DNA from: Limnochordia bacterium
GTDB taxonomy: Bacteria; Bacillota; Limnochordia; DUMW01
Direction of reading: 5' to 3'
NCBI GenBank assembly: GCA_023230925.1
Contig: JALNWK010000018.1
Span: 1 to 54,880, forward strand
Length of the DNA stretch: 54,880 nucleotides
Within the stretch, counting starts at the first letter, position 1; each line of letters opens with the position of its first letter. Position numbers and translations under genes: made by a program. Shown in pieces: positions 17,284 through 24,959 of the stretch. The notes under the pieces were generated by a model. The model was not told the origin of the DNA. It did no database searches and saw only the letters and a program-made list of their open reading frames with translations.

Positions 17284-18561
17284 ATGAAAGTAAGAAATTC
17301 AATGACCCTGAGGATCCTACTCGTGTGTATGGTGCTTCTCTTTGCATGGACGAGCAACTGCTTGGCAAAGGAAAGGCTCACAATTCACCTTGTCTCGTTG
17401 CATCCAAATGCGATCAAGTACATCAATGAGAACGTGATTCCCGAGTTTGAAAGCAAGTATAATGTCGAAGTCTCACTTGTAAAAGTGGACTGGAATACAC
17501 GTAATGATGAACTGATTATATCGACCGCTGGGGGTATTCCCCCTGACATCTATATGAGCGGGGCAGAGCACATTAAGGAACTGGTTGATCTCGGTCTCAT
17601 CTACCCGATCGACAAAGAGTGGGAGGCGTGGGAGGATAAGGACGACTTTTTTCCGGCGACCCTGGGAAGCTCTACTTTCGACGGACAACGGTACGGTGTA
17701 CCTATTTATACTGCTCCCCGGCTTTGGTGGTACCGTAAGAATGTCTTCGATGAAAGTGGACTCGATAGTTCGCGTCCTCCGACGAATTGGACTGAGCTAC
17801 TGAACACTGTAAAGCGACTTACTGAGACTGATGGGGCAGATAGAGTTCTAAGACAAGGATATGACCTGTCGAGAATGTATCCGGGCGATATGCATTCGGC
17901 CATTCAGGATTATATCGTGTATTTGTGGCAGGCTGGTGGCAAGCTAGTTGATGAGACGACGCGCCAACCCTTGTTTAATACAAACGCAGGTCGCGAGGCA
18001 CTTCAGTTTATGGTCGATCTAAAGGAAACGGTCTTACCACCAGGAATGACGTTGGCTGCGGTTAGAGGAGCAGGGGGGGCATTTGTGCAAAGTAAATCAG
18101 CGATTTACCTTGCCGGACCATGGGTGCCAGCGGAAGTGAGGGATGTATTCCCTGATCAACTAGACGATGTCGGTGGGTTCTACAAGCTGGAAGGAAAAGG
18201 CGGCGCGTACAGTGTAGTATTCAGCGATTGGCTGGGCATCCACTCTGCGAGCCCGAACAAGGAGCTAGCCTGGCGGTTCATTCAGGCTCTGACTTCTGCG
18301 GAGACTCTTGTCGGTATGCATTTGTATACCGGACTCCTTGCTCCAAGACGGTCAGTGGTTGAAGACTTCGTGCAAGTGATGCCGGCTAGTCGGTACATCT
18401 ACGAATCAATGGACTACATGCGCGCATTTCCGATAGCTGCTGACTCCATGGAGATGAGAGAGGCGTGGTTTGAGCAGTATACAGAGGTTATGGCAGGCAG
18501 AAAGGACGTAGATAACGGATTGGCAGAAGCGGCACGCGTATGGAGTGTTCTTGCTAAGTAG
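17284..18561 (+). CDS. ABC-transporter extracellular solute-binding protein (family 1)
   Basis: The protein has a signal peptide (ILLVCMVLLFAWTSNCLA) and then the type-1 sugar-binding fold: IHLVSLHPNAIKYINENVIPEFESKYNVEV, GGIPPDIYMSGAEHIKELVDLGLI, YGVPIYTAPRLWWYRKNVFDESGLD, and WRFIQALTSAETLVGM. At 425 residues it has normal length. Cys near the signal end is not in a standard lipobox, so cleavage by signal peptidase I is more likely. GAAAGGAGA precedes the ATG. No permease or ATPase gene lies next to it, so it works with a transporter encoded elsewhere. A copy of the LacI-type operator 1 kb upstream may regulate it. Confidence 0.9.
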   Translation: MKVRNSMTLRILLVCMVLLFAWTSNCLAKERLTIHLVSLHPNAIKYINENVIPEFESKYNVEVSLVKVDWNTRNDELIISTAGGIPPDIYMSGAEHIKELVDLGLIYPIDKEWEAWEDKDDFFPATLGSSTFDGQRYGVPIYTAPRLWWYRKNVFDESGLDSSRPPTNWTELLNTVKRLTETDGADRVLRQGYDLSRMYPGDMHSAIQDYIVYLWQAGGKLVDETTRQPLFNTNAGREALQFMVDLKETVLPPGMTLAAVRGAGGAFVQSKSAIYLAGPWVPAEVRDVFPDQLDDVGGFYKLEGKGGAYSVVFSDWLGIHSASPNKELAWRFIQALTSAETLVGMHLYTGLLAPRRSVVEDFVQVMPASRYIYESMDYMRAFPIAADSMEMREAWFEQYTEVMAGRKDVDNGLAEAARVWSVLAK

Positions 18562-18593
18562 ACCACTAGGATATTGATTGCCGGAAGTAATTG

Positions 18594-18620
18594 GTTGGAC
18601 GGGTGTAAGACCCGTCCAAC
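18594..18620 (+). terminator. Hairpin after solute-binding protein gene
   Basis: GTTGGACGGGT (18594-18604) pairs perfectly with ACCCGTCCAAC (18610-18620), an 11-bp stem with a 5-base loop, 32 bases after the stop codon. No U-tract follows (TGCACTGTT). It is a likely 3'-end structure of the mRNA. Confidence 0.55.
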
Positions 18621-19538
18621 TGCACTGTTACGTTACGTATGACGCGTAACTAGCTACTGAGAGCTTCTTCAAGGGGCTGGCGATTGCAGACCACTAAGCA
18701 AGTGCACGAATATTCAATAACGTGGGACCTGCTGACCCAGTGTTCAGATGAACGAGTCCTACTGGGCTTTAGTAGACTGGGCAGACACGAGTGGTTTCGG
18801 GAGGAGACGCTTAAGATCTTGGGGGAGGTAGCACTAAGGAGCAGCGCATCAATACAAACGCCCTCAAAACAGCACTCGACACGTCAATAGCTACTGTTTT
18901 GGAGGGCGTTATGCTATTATCAAGAGCAAAAAGCTAAAGAAGTACCTATGCAGGAGCCGAATTAGTTCTGCTAGTTGGCTCGAAAACACAGGTATATTGG
19001 CGGTGAAGATTGTTTTTTGTGACAAGTGCCCCTAATCGGTATGCTGGATTAGCGGGCAATCTCGAAAAGATGCGAGGACTTCTTTTATGGCGATAAGATT
19101 CCCACTTTGAAGACCGACAATGGACCTTGGGCCATGGTTAAGGCTATCTACCAAACACGCCCAACTTACGCCATTCAGGTTCATCTATGCTGCTTTGTCA
19201 GAAAAGCGTTACATGCGGCGAAGACACGGTTACTAAAATTACCAAACCTCTAGACACCTCTACCAACGATTCATGAACAACGCTATAGGCTGACCCGAGA
19301 TTGGTGACAGAAGGTCCGGCATGATCCACATTCCGGATTATTAATCCAAATTTAACTGGTTTCTGCCGCGAAAGGAAAGGAATTGCGATGTGTGTGTCGA
19401 AGTAATTACTCATGAAGCCAAGCGTATATCCTAAGTTTTTGGGATTGGTTGAATAAGGGTTTACAGAAGTAGGGTGCCAATTCGGACACTGGTATCGATA
19501 CATATCGTGGTTATTGCATAGAAAGGGGCTTTGGGCGA
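18621..19538. other. Gene-poor stretch with a long hairpin and possible transposase trace
   Basis: No intact gene is supported. An open frame of 68 codons (18684-18890) has no good SD and no recognised product. A near-perfect hairpin lies at 18858-18872 (ACGCCCTCAAAACAG) and 18894-18909 (CTGTTTTGGAGGGCGT), with one bulged base and a 21-base loop. Around 19094-19135 a frame reads DKIPTLKTDNGPWAMV, which resembles the Thr-Asp-Asn-Gly core of DDE integrases but lacks flanking support, so a decayed insertion sequence is only a weak possibility. Confidence 0.3.
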
Positions 19539-20372
19539 ATGAAGCTCGGATTAAGCATGTGGAGTGTTGTCAGTCTACACCGTCAAGGGTTTACTGTGGA
19601 GGACTTCGTAAGGCTTGCCTCAGAGTTAGGCGTCGATGGGGTGGAACTGCTTGACTATTTTTGGGCGGATAAGACAACTCAGCCCCAACAGATAGTTCAA
19701 CTAGCTAAAGAGTGCAGTCTGGATATTCTAAGCTATGCGATTGATAATGATTTTGTTAACGCTGATTCCGCCATTAGACATAAGATGCAAGATCATGTTC
19801 GAAGAGAGATAGACTTGGCTGCGGATGTTGGTGCGCCAGTTGTCAGGGTGTTTTCCGGTAACGCCAAGCAAAACATAGATTTTGAAACTGGGTTTACTTG
19901 GATCGTAGAGGGTTTAAGCGAGGCCGCAGAATATGCAGAGACCAAAGAGATCATGCTTTGCTTAGAGAACCATGGTACCTTTGCTGGGACTAGTGCACAG
20001 ATCGAACGAATCCTAGATGAGGTCGGTTCACCAGCTTTGACCGCTACCTTTGATACAGGTAATTTCATGCTTTGTATGGAGAACCCCAAAGAGGCCATTA
20101 ATCGATTGGCAAAACGGGTCGGGCATGTCCATTTTAAAGACTTCAGGTATGTAGATAGCGACGAAACAAAGGGCGTATATACAGGCCTTGGCGGTACAAG
20201 GGTGAAGGGAACAGCAATTGGTGAAGGTGATGTAGACCTACCGTATATTGTAAAGGCTCTGCAGGAAGTAGGGTATCAAGGTTCCCTGGTGATTGAGTAT
20301 GAGGGAACTGATGATGTGAAAGAAGACCTTAGAAATTCAGTTGCCTATGTCAAGGGTTTAATCTGCGTTTAA
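19539..20372 (+). CDS. Sugar-phosphate isomerase/epimerase (TIM barrel)
   Basis: The 277-residue protein shows the metal-binding segments of the xylose-isomerase-like TIM-barrel family: GLSMWSVVSL at the first strand, LCLENHGTFAG (Glu), ATFDTGNFML (Asp), GHVHFKDFRY (His, Asp), and LVIEYEGTDD (Glu). The basic architecture is the same as the protein at 10413-11234, but the sequences are clearly different. It lies alone between two solute-binding protein genes, so it may act on the sugar those receptors deliver. GAAAGGGG occurs about 12 bases upstream of the ATG. The substrate is not deducible. Confidence 0.87.
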   Translation: MKLGLSMWSVVSLHRQGFTVEDFVRLASELGVDGVELLDYFWADKTTQPQQIVQLAKECSLDILSYAIDNDFVNADSAIRHKMQDHVRREIDLAADVGAPVVRVFSGNAKQNIDFETGFTWIVEGLSEAAEYAETKEIMLCLENHGTFAGTSAQIERILDEVGSPALTATFDTGNFMLCMENPKEAINRLAKRVGHVHFKDFRYVDSDETKGVYTGLGGTRVKGTAIGEGDVDLPYIVKALQEVGYQGSLVIEYEGTDDVKEDLRNSVAYVKGLICV

Positions 20373-20434
20373 GGTGTGAAATCTGTGGTAGTGCAGTCTA
20401 AGATGCCCCATCGACACCAAAAAAGGTCTTTGGG

Positions 20435-20495
20435 TTTTGCGCTATTGCAGTACTGATTTGGGGCTGGGAAGGACGAGGAGCCCCGCAGCGCAAAA
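20435..20495. other. Nested inverted repeats, possible structured RNA or terminator
   Basis: TTTTGCGC (20435-20442) pairs with GCGCAAAA (20488-20495). Inside it GGGGCT (20460-20465) pairs with AGCCCC (20479-20484). The arrangement lies 63 bases after the isomerase stop. It may be a transcript-end structure or a small structured RNA. I match it to no known class, and an A-rich rather than T-rich tract follows on the plus strand. Confidence 0.35.
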
Positions 20496-20801
20496 AAGTT
20501 AAATTACAGGAAGATAATGCTTGCATCCAGAATCTGCGGATTTGTGGAAAGAAAGTATCATTATTCCGTGGAACGACGCGTTACATTATGCCATCTTTGA
20601 GTTGCGTAAAAGGTGAAAGGGAGTGATGCCGGTCTAGGGTATTCTGGTATTGACGTCAATATGACGAATCAGTTTTATGTTTTGGTGCAGAGAGATGGGA
20701 TGTGGAGCCAGTTATTTACGCGACCATTTGATAGTTGAGGAAGATTTGTAAAATAAAATACTCATTAGAAAATTAGGTATAATGCGAAGGGGGTATGTAT
20801 T
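20496..20801. other. Intergenic leader of the second solute-binding protein
   Basis: No gene is seen in this 306-base stretch. It ends with AAGGGGGT, the SD of the following GTG start. No promoter could be assigned with confidence. Confidence 0.3.
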
Positions 20802-22112
20802 GTGAAACGACATGTTCTCCAAAGAGTTGTAGTTTTGTCTTTTGTGATACTGGGGCTTTTGCTCCCGCTTGTAGCTGATGCCGCCGATGAAGTTGAGATG
20901 ATTATCTGGGTGAATAACTGGCAACAGAAGGTCATTAGTGGAATAAGGGACGTTGCCAACCTATTTGCAGAACGACATCCTGAGGTAAAAAGCGTTACTG
21001 TAGTTGAAGGAGATCAAAACAGCCTCGCTGAGCGTTTGACCTTGGGAGTTATTTCGAATACTCCACCGGACCTGATTGCCATGCCAGCACCTGCCGTACA
21101 GTATGCTTTGGCAGGGCTTCTGCAACCAATAGATGAGTTCTTAGCAGCTAGTGCATTGGTATCCCCCACCGACTATCCTCCACTTGTAGTTGAATCCTTT
21201 ACAGCCAATGGCAGCTTATATGCATTACCCTCCTTAGAAGTGGGTCCCGGCCTGTGTCTTATTTACTCCAAGGATCTATTTGCGGAAGCTGGACTGGCGG
21301 ATCGGGGGCCCGAGACGCTGGAGGAACTCTATCAAATTCACAAGAAAATGACCATTCTAAGTGCCGAGGGCAATGTAACCCAAGTGGGACTTCAACCCCT
21401 TGATGCCATGGGCACCGCGTACTTTCCCAGCATTTGGAGTACAGTCTTTGATTTAGATTGGTACGACACCACTACTAACAAAGTTGATATGATGTGTTTC
21501 GAACCAGCCGTAGAGTACATCAAACGTATCTATGATACCCCGGGCTATGAGCTAATCATAGGGGCTGGTACCGGAGGATGGGCTGGTGCAGCAGCAAGCA
21601 GACGTTTAGCTATGCAAATAAACGGTTACTGGCTGCCGGGTGAGCTTAGGGGACTTGGTGTAGATCCTTCAGCGTACGGATATACTTGGATGCCAAACGT
21701 TACAGGCGATAAAGCTACAGCCATCGCGCCATGGGGTTATGGTATTCCTAGTGGAGCACAACGTCCTGATTTATCCTTTGCCCTTATGGAGTTCTTTGCC
21801 TCGGCAGAAGCTTCTCAGATGATGTTTAATGCTTGTGGCTATCTCAATGGGAATATGACGGCAATCAGAGAACTAGATATTAGTGGGCTGCCGGTTGTAG
21901 CTCCAATCGTGGCAATGTTTGACGAAGCTGACCGGATTAACGCTCCTCCTCCGGTGCCCATGTTAGAACAGATCCGTGCACGTGTTCGCAACGAACTTGG
22001 CGCGGTGTGGCGTACGGAACAACCGCCAAGGATCGTCTTAGATAATTTGCAGAAGCTTATACAACAGGATATTGATGAAGCTTTAGCTCCCAAAGTAAAA
22101 GCTGAGCAATAG
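20802..22112 (+). CDS. ABC-transporter extracellular solute-binding protein (family 1)
   Basis: The GTG start at 20802 follows AAGGGGG by about 11 bases. A signal peptide (RVVVLSFVILGLLLPLVADA) leads into a type-1 sugar-binding protein: VEMIIWVNNWQQK, NTPPDLIAMPAPAVQYALAGLLQPI, YALPSLEVGPGLCLIYSKDLFAEAGL, and IAPWGYGIPSGAQRPDLSFALMEFFAS. Its 436 residues are normal. As with the protein at 17284, no permease or ATPase is encoded nearby, so it is an orphan receptor. The adjacent isomerase gene suggests a sugar ligand. A perfect GC hairpin follows at 22130-22158. Confidence 0.9.
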   Translation: MKRHVLQRVVVLSFVILGLLLPLVADAADEVEMIIWVNNWQQKVISGIRDVANLFAERHPEVKSVTVVEGDQNSLAERLTLGVISNTPPDLIAMPAPAVQYALAGLLQPIDEFLAASALVSPTDYPPLVVESFTANGSLYALPSLEVGPGLCLIYSKDLFAEAGLADRGPETLEELYQIHKKMTILSAEGNVTQVGLQPLDAMGTAYFPSIWSTVFDLDWYDTTTNKVDMMCFEPAVEYIKRIYDTPGYELIIGAGTGGWAGAAASRRLAMQINGYWLPGELRGLGVDPSAYGYTWMPNVTGDKATAIAPWGYGIPSGAQRPDLSFALMEFFASAEASQMMFNACGYLNGNMTAIRELDISGLPVVAPIVAMFDEADRINAPPPVPMLEQIRARVRNELGAVWRTEQPPRIVLDNLQKLIQQDIDEALAPKVKAEQ

Positions 22113-22129
22113 GTTTTTCAAGCTAACCC

Positions 22130-22158
22130 CCGGAGCCGGTGTAGTTGGCCGGCTCCGG
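22130..22158 (+). terminator. GC-rich hairpin after solute-binding protein gene
   Basis: CCGGAGCCGG (22130-22139) pairs perfectly with CCGGCTCCGG (22149-22158) around a 9-base loop, 17 bases after the stop codon. No U-tract follows. It lies between this gene and the convergent flavin-reductase-like gene. Confidence 0.55.
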
Positions 22159-22201
22159 AAACGATTTCGGGGTGATCGCTTCGCATGATGCTCAGAAGGG
22201 G

Positions 22202-22693
22202 CTAGAGAAACTCGAACATGCTGAAATCCAAATCACCATTTTTCTTGATTAGATGTGGATCTGCATGAACATACTCCACTTTACCCACAAACATTTCGTG
22301 GGATCCGGTTACGATAGAGTTGACGACGCGGCATTCAATATTGACTGGGCAATCCACAAGTATTGGTGCATTGACTCTGATACCATCGCCTAATCTTGCG
22401 TTGATGGCCTCTAGTTTGTCTCCATCTCTGCCACTGTGAGAGCCAAGGTAGTCAAACAGTGCCTTGTTGTGGGTGCTAACGAGATTAACAACGAAACAAC
22501 CGGAATCCTTGATCAAACGGTAGGAATAACGGGAAGGGACTATTCCCACCATTACCATAGGAGGGTCATAGCTGCAATTGCAGCAGTACGCAACGGCTAA
22601 GGCATTGTTCTCTCCATTGACTCCCTTGCACGAAACCAGTATGTTAGGCCGTGGTTGTAGGCATGATTTAAAGTTGGCAGGCATCTTATTCAC
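22202..22693 (-). CDS. Flavin-reductase-like (FMN-binding split-barrel) protein
   Basis: The 163-residue protein fits the flavoredoxin/flavin-reductase-like family that binds FMN: RPNILVSCKGVNGENNALAVAYCCNCSYDPPMVMVGIVPSRYSYRLI covers the first strands, followed by CFVVNLVS, YLGSHSGRDGDKLEA, and CPVNIECRVVNSIVTGSHEMFVGKVEYVHAD. Such proteins transfer electrons or reduce flavin in anaerobes. The GTG start at 22693 lies 10 bases after AGGAC. A distant paralogue is at 45128-45610. It is read toward the 22130 hairpin, convergent with the solute-binding protein. The physiological partner is unknown. Confidence 0.82.
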   Translation of the reverse strand: MNKMPANFKSCLQPRPNILVSCKGVNGENNALAVAYCCNCSYDPPMVMVGIVPSRYSYRLIKDSGCFVVNLVSTHNKALFDYLGSHSGRDGDKLEAINARLGDGIRVNAPILVDCPVNIECRVVNSIVTGSHEMFVGKVEYVHADPHLIKKNGDLDFSMFEFL

Positions 22694-22827
22694 ATTAGTC
22701 TACGTCCTTTCATGGGTCTTAATTATTTCCCCTGGTACATGAATATCTCTGAGTCTGGTACTCTGACTTCTCTTTGAAGGCATCATCACCTTTTAGGCGC
22801 TGCCCTGGATTGGTTTTGCTAGAGAAT

Positions 22828-23643
22828 CTAAAGTTCTAGCACATCCCCTGTTGTTAGGATCAGGCAACGTTCTTCTAAAGCTCGTTTCATCTCACTAATG
22901 GCCACTATTCCAGTACAGTGCAGGGGTACGATCTTGCTTATGTTCGAGTTTAGCATATACTGGATTATGAGCTGCACCCTGAGGGAAGTTGCTTTTTCCA
23001 TATGCATACCAGCAAATAGGGCATAGATGGATTGGTCGGGGAACATTTCTTGAATGTAATCAAGGCAACTAATAATACCAGGATGACTGCATCCAAGAAA
23101 GACAACAAGTCCCTTGGATGTCTCAATAATGAGGGCTTGTTCGTCAATGAAATTGTCTACTACTATCTGTCCGGAGCTTTCCTTGGAAAAACTTTGGGGC
23201 GTGTCTTCAAGGTCTGTTGAGATCGGTATTTCGGTAAGCAAATGCACTCCCGGATAGGGACTCAACTCCTTCTGATTGTAGAACAGTCTATTTCTAATAA
23301 TGGGGTAATCATCTATGTTCCACGAAATGCCGATTGATTTTCCTGAACCAGCGTTAAAACGCTTTTCAAAGGCCGCTGGGTGTACATACACCATAGGGAA
23401 TGTGTCCATGTGAGGGAGGTGGATCAGTCCGTCGCAGTGATCGTAGTGGCCATGGCTAAGGATAATGCAGTCTGTTTGTGCGAGATCGATCCCCATCAAA
23501 CCGGCGTTATGACAGTATACTGAAGACTGACCGGTATCAAACAGTATCTTTAACTCTTGGTGCTCAACAAAAATGGACAATCCATGTTCGGCAACCAGAC
23601 CTCGCTTGTTTACAATGTTGTCAGCTAATATGTAGACCTTCAC
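22828..23643 (-). CDS. MBL-fold metallo-hydrolase
   Basis: The metallo-beta-lactamase fold is shown by LFDTGQSS, the metal motif ILSHGHYDHCDGL (HxHxDH), VFLGCSHPGI (third His), and FAGMHM and VPLHCTG near the C-terminus. This spacing matches the subgroup annotated in archaea as dihydropterin-aminobenzene phosphate synthase-like and in bacteria usually as an uncharacterised MBL hydrolase. The start was placed at GTG 23643, because AGGTGG lies 7 bases before it; the open frame extends 3 codons further. It is read in the same direction as the flavin-reductase-like gene, with 134 bases between them. Catalytic role is plausible; substrate is unknown. Confidence 0.85.
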   Translation of the reverse strand: MKVYILADNIVNKRGLVAEHGLSIFVEHQELKILFDTGQSSVYCHNAGLMGIDLAQTDCIILSHGHYDHCDGLIHLPHMDTFPMVYVHPAAFEKRFNAGSGKSIGISWNIDDYPIIRNRLFYNQKELSPYPGVHLLTEIPISTDLEDTPQSFSKESSGQIVVDNFIDEQALIIETSKGLVVFLGCSHPGIISCLDYIQEMFPDQSIYALFAGMHMEKATSLRVQLIIQYMLNSNISKIVPLHCTGIVAISEMKRALEERCLILTTGDVLEL

Positions 23644-23652
23644 ACATACCAC

Positions 23653-24096
23653 CTAGATCCTTCGATTGAATTTGGAATCAGTATGGCCCACAAGTATTAT
23701 CGTAATACCACTAGGACGTTTCCCCCATTGTGGTAGCAAGGTTTGCTTGTAAGGGTTATACTAACGAGTCTCACTTTGTTTTGAGGTCTTCCTTCCAGCT
23801 TATCCTTAGTTTGTGGGTTTGCCGTTTCCTGCACAGGCTTTTCCATCATGGTACATGAAAACATAATCGTTCAGGCAAACTTGAAACAGTCCAGATAGGA
23901 CAAATATTAAGGTGTGCGCTTTCCCTATCTACTCGTGGAATTTGCTCCCTTTGCTGTAATCCCGCATCTTCATAGAACCCGCGCGCCGTGGTATGGATTT
24001 GTGGACGGCCAATTATCCATACTACGACACCGAGGGAGACAATCCCTATTGGTGGATCGCGATCTACGCCCGGGCCTAGCAACACTGTAGTGAGAC
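23653..24096. other. Intergenic stretch, no gene recognised
   Basis: Nothing convincing was found. A minus-strand open frame of 79 codons (23846-24085) contains GFYEDAG, a string seen in acetyltransferases, but the rest does not fit that fold and it has no clear start signal, so no gene is called. Confidence 0.3.
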
Positions 24097-24504
24097 TTAA
24101 TGTCTTTGGTTACATACATTCTTAAGATACTCTTCGAGCTTTCTTGCCGTCTCTGCGCTGATCGTATGCTCCATATGGCAGGCTTCGTTGATTGCTATAG
24201 TCTCCTCAACGCCCAGTACATCAACCAAAAAGGCCTTAATAATCCTATTGTGTTTTTTCACCTCTTTGGCAGCCTGTTTACCATCGTCCGTGAGAGAGAT
24301 TGCGCCGTATCGTTTTTTGGAGATATAAGCCATATCCTTGAGTACATTCATCGCTCGGTTGACACTGGCCCGTGACACATTGAGCTTACGTGCAACGTCT
24401 ACGGAGCGGACGGGTTCACCGCCTTTTGACAGCTCCAGCAAAGCTTTGAGGTAATCTTGAATGGAAGGCGTTACCTTTCGCATATGCACACCGCCGACAA
24501 TCAT
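24097..24504 (-). CDS. DtxR/MntR-family metal-dependent transcriptional regulator
   Basis: The 135-residue protein has the N-terminal winged helix of iron/manganese-dependent repressors (SIQDYLKALLELSKGGEPVRSVDVARKLNVSRASVNRAMNVLKDMAYI), then the metal-binding and dimer part with FLVDVLGVEETIAINEACHMEHTIS, in which Cys/Met, Glu and His ligands are seen. The length fits the short MntR type without an SH3 domain. Its ATG at 24504 overlaps the stop of the zinc-ribbon gene (ATGA), so the two are coupled; an internal ATG at 24483 is an alternative. It probably represses transcription when metal is plentiful, perhaps its own promoter at 24816-24844. Confidence 0.88.
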   Translation of the reverse strand: MIVGGVHMRKVTPSIQDYLKALLELSKGGEPVRSVDVARKLNVSRASVNRAMNVLKDMAYISKKRYGAISLTDDGKQAAKEVKKHNRIIKAFLVDVLGVEETIAINEACHMEHTISAETARKLEEYLKNVCNQRH

Positions 24505-24701
24505 TTGCCTCTGATCATTTTAGTGCCACACTCTGGGCAACTAGTCGAAGTACAAGGTGTCCCTTGTTGATGTGGAATCTGTGCTCCACATCTTGGACAC
24601 ACGCAGAATCCACCCGGTCCTGCGGTCCCACCACGGACACCGCCTCTCCTACGTCCGGTGAGACCTTTGCTTACTGGACCTGTTCCGTCTCCTCTGGGCA
24701 A
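24501..24701 (-). CDS. Small Gly-rich zinc-ribbon protein (DUF5320-like N-terminus)
   Basis: A TTG start at 24701, 9 bases after AAGGGAG, gives a 66-residue protein beginning PRGDGTGPVSKGLTGR, the usual opening of small proteins annotated as DUF5320 in anaerobes (PRGDGTGP followed by GP and TGR). ATG codons at 24710 and 24707 are in frame but too close to the SD. The C-terminal half has two CxxC pairs (CPRCGAQIPH and CPECGTKM) plus two further Cys, a zinc ribbon or Fe-S site. It overlaps the DtxR-type regulator by 4 bases. Relatives often sit near genes for iron-sulfur or metal-cofactor handling, which fits the metal regulator; the exact role is unknown. Confidence 0.68.
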   Translation of the reverse strand: MPRGDGTGPVSKGLTGRRRGGVRGGTAGPGGFCVCPRCGAQIPHQQGTPCTSTSCPECGTKMIRGK

Positions 24702-24815
24702 GATCATCATCTCCCTTGGGACTTACCCCTTCCCGAATTCTTCATCCAGTTACTGGTGTGCGTTTACGACAGTCTCATGTGTTAGAGCCACGTTATTGAC
24801 ATATGCCCATAACTT

Positions 24816-24844
24816 ATTCTACTTCCATTATGAGCGTATGTCAA
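24816..24844 (-). promoter_or_regulatory. Strong promoter of the zinc-ribbon/DtxR pair within an inverted repeat
   Basis: On the minus strand, TTGACA (24844-24839), a 17-base spacer and TAGAAT (24821-24816) form a near-consensus sigma-A promoter about 115 bases before the TTG start. The -35 is part of an imperfect inverted repeat, TTGACATATGC (24796-24806) with GCGTATGTCAA (24834-24844), that brackets the -10 box. This is a natural place for the DtxR-type protein to bind and repress its own operon. Confidence 0.65.
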
Positions 24845-24959
24845 CAACTCTATTCTCGGAGTTCTGTGCCAAGGATGGCAATAGAGTCTAGAGAATTGTC
24901 CGGGTTGTTCTGGTCATACTAAGAGTAAAACCCAATGAGAATGACTCGGAGCAAGTACT

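Noticed and set aside
18684..18890. 68-codon open frame after the first sugar-binding protein
   Set aside because: It starts at a TTG without a convincing SD, ends inside a hairpin, and has no recognisable domain.
19094..19135. TDNGP string suggestive of a DDE transposase or integrase
   Set aside because: Only about ten residues match; upstream and downstream parts do not continue the domain in any frame, so no insertion sequence is called.
23846..24085. Minus-strand frame with GFYEDAG, like an acetyltransferase C-terminus
   Set aside because: The rest of the translation lacks the acetyl-CoA loop and core strands, and no start signal is seen.
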